Below, piece after piece: positions 6,260 to 9,448 of a stretch of 9,448 nt of DNA. The translations under genes and the position numbers were made by a program. The stretch is from CAYVJW01 sp964451885 (GTDB lineage: Bacteria > Patescibacteriota > Gracilibacteria > UBA4473): contig CAYVJW010000061.1 of assembly GCA_964451885.1 (NCBI GenBank), positions 1-9,448 on the forward strand, given 5' to 3'. The notes beneath the pieces are model-generated. The model was not told the origin of the DNA, made no database searches, and saw nothing but the letters and a program-made list of their open reading frames with translations. Numbering within the stretch: the stretch's first letter is position 1; each line of letters begins with the position of its first letter.

Positions 6260-8455
6260 ATGGGAAATATTTCTGAAGAAAATATCAATCTTTTCCAATC
6301 TATCTTTCAAGGACGAGAAGACATTTATGCCAAACACTGGGAAAGCAAGGGGAAAAGTGGATACAGTCCGGCTTATAAATTCAACTGGAACGAATTCATG
6401 GCTTTCAAAGCCAAGGGAGGCACGATCAAAGATTTCCCAAACAAAGAACTTCTCCCACTCACATCAGCTGTCATTCAAAATCATCTGGAAGGGCTCTGGA
6501 GAATTGGGATCTATCCACTCTTGGATGATAATACTTCTTACTTTATTGCTGCCGATTTTGATAAAGAAAACTGGCAAGATGAGTGTCAGGCATTTCTGAA
6601 AGTCTGCGAAGAATTCCAAATTCCTGCCTATTTGGAACGATCCGGATCTGGAAATGGAGGTCATGTCTGGATATTTTTTGAGGAAGCTTACCCTTCCGTT
6701 CAAAGTAGAAAGATCATCTTAGAATTGATCAGAAAATCCCAAAACATCTCCGTATTCGAAAAAGAAGTCAGCTTTGATCGTCTTTTCCCAAGTCAAGATT
6801 TTCATTCAAAACAAGGATACGGAAACCTGATTGCCTTACCTATTCATGGAAAGAAACTTGAAGATAAAAATACGTCTTTTCTAGATCCTGAAACTTTTGA
6901 ACCCTACCCGGACCAATGGGAATTCCTCTCGAAAATTAAAAAAATGAACTGTGATGAGTTGGATAAACTTCATGACTATTTCAACGAGTCCGACAATATT
7001 CTGGATTTTATATGCTATGCTAAACAAGCTCCAGCCAAGGCTAAATCCATTTCACAAGAAAAATGTTTACATATCTTCATCCAAAATCAGGTTTATCTGA
7101 AAAAATCGGAATTGAACGGAAAACTAGTTCGATTTCTCCGAGAACATCTCAACTTTCTCAATTCAGAATATCTCACCAAAAAGAAGTTTGGAAAAAGCGT
7201 CTACAAAACCGAGAAGTACTTCAACTGTATCACTGAGGATGATAACAAAATCATGATACCCAGAGGGTTTGTAAATGAACTTTTGGATTTCTGTAATAAA
7301 GAGGGCATTGCCAATAAAATTATGGATGAAAGAGAAAAAATGAAGCCTATCACTTTCAAGTCCAATATTCAGCTTCGAGATTATCAGGATGAAGCTTTAG
7401 ACATTACAGAGGATAAAGATTTCGGCGTTTTGGTTGCTCCTCCGGGAGCAGGAAAGACTATCATGGGGTTGGAATTAATTATCAGAAAGGAGCAGTCAAC
7501 TCTCATTCTCGTTCACCGAAAACAACTGCTTGATCAGTGGGTTGATCGCATCCAGTCATTTCTCAAAATTCCCAAGAAAGACATCGGACAGAATTCCGGA
7601 TACAAAAAGAAGGTCGGTAAGAAAATCACGATTGCCATGATGCAGAGTCTTTCTCGAATGGAGAAAAATGATACAGCCGAGCTAAAAAACGTTTTTGGGA
7701 CGATTATTGTGGATGAATGTCACCATATACCTGCCAAAACTTTTCGAGAGGTAATAACGGATTTTAACTCATACTATCTCTATGGATTAACTGCCACCCC
7801 AAAAAGAAAACACAACGATGAGAAACTTATCTTTGTGTACATCGGGAATATCCTGCATGAGGTAGATTTATCTGCTCAAGGTCAGAGGACTCAAAAACTT
7901 GATCCTCATGTACGGATCAAGGAAACTGATTTAAAAATTCCTTTTGATGCTGAGATCGACAGTCGACAAACACTTCTCAAAATCCTAACCTTCGACAGCC
8001 AGAGGAATCGGATGATTGTGAATGATGTTCTGGAACAGGTAGAGTTGAACAAGAAGATATTGGTTTTAACGGAGCGAAAGGATCATGTGGAAACATTAAA
8101 TCTCTATCTCAAGGATAAATGCGAATTGATCACCATAACGGGAGAAGATTCTGTCAGCGCTAAAAAATCAAAAAGAGCCCAGATCGATATGGGACATTTT
8201 CAGGTGCTTATTTCTACAGGACAGTTCTTTGGAGAAGGTATGGATGTGCCACATCTAGATTGTCTTTTTCTGGTATATCCGTTTTCTTTTGAGGGAAAGT
8301 TAATCCAGTATATTGGAAGAATACAACGATCTGATAGTGCGAAAATGATTTTCGATTATCGGGACAAGTATGTGCCGTATTTTGATCGGATGTTTAAACA
8401 GAGAAATCGATACTATAAAAAGCTGACAAATATTAATCCTACGTTGGGGTTTTAG
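6260..8455 (+). CDS. AEP-TOTE primase-helicase (TOTE conflict-system protein)
   Basis: This 731-residue fusion (from 6260) starts with an archaeo-eukaryotic primase-like domain at about 10-230. It has the metal-binding D99-F-D101 in YFIAADFDKENW, then SGSGNGGHVWIFF with H135, then FPSQDF and YGNLIALPIHGK. A linker domain (about 265-365, with IPRGFVNEL) precedes an SF2 helicase: Q-like LRDYQDEAL, Walker A APPGAGKT (393-400), motif II VDECHH, motif III TATPKR, motif V GEGMDVPHLD and motif VI QYIGRIQR. It ends RMFKQRNRYYKKL, as relatives do. No C-terminal nuclease (no H-x-K-x4-D) is visible. Such proteins are proposed to act in conflict with foreign DNA, combining polymerase/primase and ATP-driven strand remodelling; activity here is inferred. 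An upstream in-frame ATG (6101) adds 53 low-complexity residues and precedes the promoter, so I reject it. Divergent from the methyltransferase gene; no strong Shine-Dalgarno. Confidence 0.92.
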   Translation: MGNISEENINLFQSIFQGREDIYAKHWESKGKSGYSPAYKFNWNEFMAFKAKGGTIKDFPNKELLPLTSAVIQNHLEGLWRIGIYPLLDDNTSYFIAADFDKENWQDECQAFLKVCEEFQIPAYLERSGSGNGGHVWIFFEEAYPSVQSRKIILELIRKSQNISVFEKEVSFDRLFPSQDFHSKQGYGNLIALPIHGKKLEDKNTSFLDPETFEPYPDQWEFLSKIKKMNCDELDKLHDYFNESDNILDFICYAKQAPAKAKSISQEKCLHIFIQNQVYLKKSELNGKLVRFLREHLNFLNSEYLTKKKFGKSVYKTEKYFNCITEDDNKIMIPRGFVNELLDFCNKEGIANKIMDEREKMKPITFKSNIQLRDYQDEALDITEDKDFGVLVAPPGAGKTIMGLELIIRKEQSTLILVHRKQLLDQWVDRIQSFLKIPKKDIGQNSGYKKKVGKKITIAMMQSLSRMEKNDTAELKNVFGTIIVDECHHIPAKTFREVITDFNSYYLYGLTATPKRKHNDEKLIFVYIGNILHEVDLSAQGQRTQKLDPHVRIKETDLKIPFDAEIDSRQTLLKILTFDSQRNRMIVNDVLEQVELNKKILVLTERKDHVETLNLYLKDKCELITITGEDSVSAKKSKRAQIDMGHFQVLISTGQFFGEGMDVPHLDCLFLVYPFSFEGKLIQYIGRIQRSDSAKMIFDYRDKYVPYFDRMFKQRNRYYKKLTNINPTLGF

Positions 8456-8458
8456 CCA

Positions 8459-8621
8459 AGAGCCTGTCTGGGATCTCGCAATTTGCTAGTTTTTGAGTCA
8501 TTTTTTCGTTCTCGCCAGGCGCAGGAGTGCAGCCTAGCTGGAGCTAAGCAAGCGACGAACAACAAAGCGAGAACGAAAAAGGGCCAAAAAATAGTGATTT
8601 GGGAGATTCCATACAGGCTCT
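8459..8621. repeat. 163-bp near-palindromic element (MITE-like or structured repeat)
   Basis: The ends AGAGCCTGTCTGGGATCTC and GAGATTCCATACAGGCTCT are inverted copies (about 20 of 23 positions match over the first 23 bases). The arms continue inward to a perfect 14-bp stem (8502-8515 with 8567-8580, GCGAGAACGAAAAA on the right). The 51-nt loop itself folds: AGGCGCA-ggag-TGC-A-GCCT (8517-8535) and TAGCT-gg-AGCTA (8535-8546). It is more GC-rich in the loop than its surroundings. It starts 4 bases after the primase-helicase stop and has no coding capacity. I see no clear target-site duplication. It could also stabilise or terminate the upstream message. Confidence 0.75.
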
Positions 8622-8626
8622 AAGTA

Positions 8627-8654
8627 TTGAAAAAATCATTTCATTCATTAGAAT
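8627..8654 (+). promoter_or_regulatory. Promoter giving a predicted leaderless message
   Basis: TTGAAA (8627-8632) and TAGAAT (8649-8654) are spaced 16 bases apart, each one mismatch from consensus. A start 7 bases after the -10 would fall on the A of the ATG at 8661. There is no room for a Shine-Dalgarno, and an in-frame TAG at 8649 excludes earlier starts in this frame. The -35 lies 6 bases outside the palindromic element. Confidence 0.5.
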
Positions 8655-8660
8655 TTTGCT

Positions 8661-9428
8661 ATGAGGGCAATATTCAAAAGGACAGATTTTTTACCAAGTC
8701 CTGGTGGGAATGTTTATGAATGGAAAGAAGCTGAAACAAATTTTGAAGTAAAGACAGAAGGAATTTATGTCATCGTCGTTACCGCATCAGCTAGAAGTGC
8801 AAAACAAAAAGGAATGGACGATGACGATGATTTGAGGATTACCTTAAACGATTATAAATTTGGACAAGAAGAGATTCACGACGAAAAAAAATCATGGAAA
8901 GGATTTGGAACGGCTTCTGCCTGGGATGGAGCAAGTTTGAAAGGGGGAACAAAGACAGTTTTCTTTTTTGTGAAACTTGCTTCAGGAAAACAAACCTTAA
9001 GGTTCATGGCTGATGGAACACCCACTTTAAAATCTATTGAAGTTTTACAGCTAAATCTAGCTGGCGATCAGATAGAAAATGCTATTTTTGATTTTCAAGA
9101 GTCAGCTCCCGGAATAAAAACAGATACAGGGGGAATTCCTTGGAAAAGTTTTGTGTTTCAAGGGCAGTTTAACATGACTCCTTTTAAGGTGAATCTGATC
9201 GATATTTCAGCTGCCTGTAAAAGTGCAAAGCAGAAGAACTCAACGGATGGAGATAATATAAAAGTTTATGCAAATGGGGAAATCGTAACGAATCCACAGG
9301 CTCCAACTTCTAAAAAGTATCAAAACTTTTTCTTTTCTGGAGATTTGTCCGAAGGCATTTCTGAAACGCTCATGCTTTCTGGAGATCAGTTTGTTTTTAT
9401 TAACCGAAAAAACCGCAGTATATCATAA
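8661..9428 (+). CDS. Two-module Asp-rich hypothetical protein
   Basis: This 255-residue protein of unknown function is made of two related modules. Module 1 (about 19-130) has a strand-rich start, TASARSAKQKGMDDDDDLRI (41-60), an AWDGASLKGGTKTVFFFV segment and ends FMADGTPTLKSIEVL. Module 2 (about 160-255) repeats the core as ISAACKSAKQKNSTDGDNIKV (split here as ISAACKSAKQK, then NSTDGDNIKV). The shared SAKQK plus acidic loop suggests a beta-sandwich that may bind calcium or a surface ligand. I recall similar repeated modules in Patescibacteria proteins, but could not check. No signal peptide is visible, so export is not supported. Module 2 ends at FINRKNRSIS and lacks the closing ADGTPTLKSIEVL-like strands of module 1, so the gene may be truncated or frameshifted. 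Transcribed from its own promoter. Confidence 0.75.
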   Translation: MRAIFKRTDFLPSPGGNVYEWKEAETNFEVKTEGIYVIVVTASARSAKQKGMDDDDDLRITLNDYKFGQEEIHDEKKSWKGFGTASAWDGASLKGGTKTVFFFVKLASGKQTLRFMADGTPTLKSIEVLQLNLAGDQIENAIFDFQESAPGIKTDTGGIPWKSFVFQGQFNMTPFKVNLIDISAACKSAKQKNSTDGDNIKVYANGEIVTNPQAPTSKKYQNFFFSGDLSEGISETLMLSGDQFVFINRKNRSIS

Positions 9429-9448
9429 GTCACAAGAAAACCAGTCCT

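Noticed and set aside
8459..8621. tRNA or other classical structured RNA gene
   Set aside because: The structure is one long imperfect palindrome with inverted ends; it shows no cloverleaf or known RNA motif.
1..9448. TGA recoded as glycine, as in SR1/Gracilibacteria
   Set aside because: TGA ends the methyltransferase, the kinase-like gene, the HEPN-like gene and the small gene, several in ATGA overlaps, so the standard code fits.

Overview
This AT-rich accessory window reads as bacterial with the standard code: TGA ends several genes, often inside 4-nt ATGA overlaps. The last protein has two Asp-rich modules of a type I associate with Patescibacteria (candidate phyla radiation), and recognisable Shine-Dalgarno sites are scarce. 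A Patescibacteria origin is therefore plausible but not proven. I see no rRNA, tRNA, CRISPR array, integrase or transposase gene.

Layout. 1-279 is non-coding, with small hairpins and a cluster of GATC sites. 280-549 (-) is a small unknown gene. 550-826 holds no gene I can support, only a weak terminator. 827-3285 (-) is a compact three-gene unit, in transcription order: a C39-like cysteine peptidase, a protein with a HEPN-type R-N-x-x-x-H motif, and a RhuM-family protein. It has its own TATAAT box. 3335-6102 (-) is a tightly overlapped operon, in transcription order: DNA methyltransferase, small P-loop kinase/ATPase, a uridine-kinase-like gene broken by a 2-nt frameshift in a TA repeat, and an EamA/DMT permease.

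Divergent from the methyltransferase is a 731-residue fusion of an archaeo-eukaryotic primase (AEP) domain and an SF2 helicase. It matches the AEP-TOTE conflict-system architecture (6260-8455, +). The 157-bp gap between them carries a promoter whose -10 is covered by an inverted repeat with three half-sites. Four bases after the primase-helicase gene is a 163-bp near-palindromic element (8459-8621), probably a MITE-like repeat. A promoter then abuts the ATG of a two-module protein (8661-9428, +), which is predicted to be leaderless.

How the parts may work together (inference). The primase-helicase and methyltransferase share a control region and could form a self/non-self DNA module. The peptidase-HEPN-RhuM unit looks like a toxin/abortive-infection-type cassette, with an RNase-like effector, a DNA-binding partner and a possible proteolytic activator. 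The window therefore resembles a small defence island inside otherwise ordinary accessory genes. No function is demonstrated by sequence alone.
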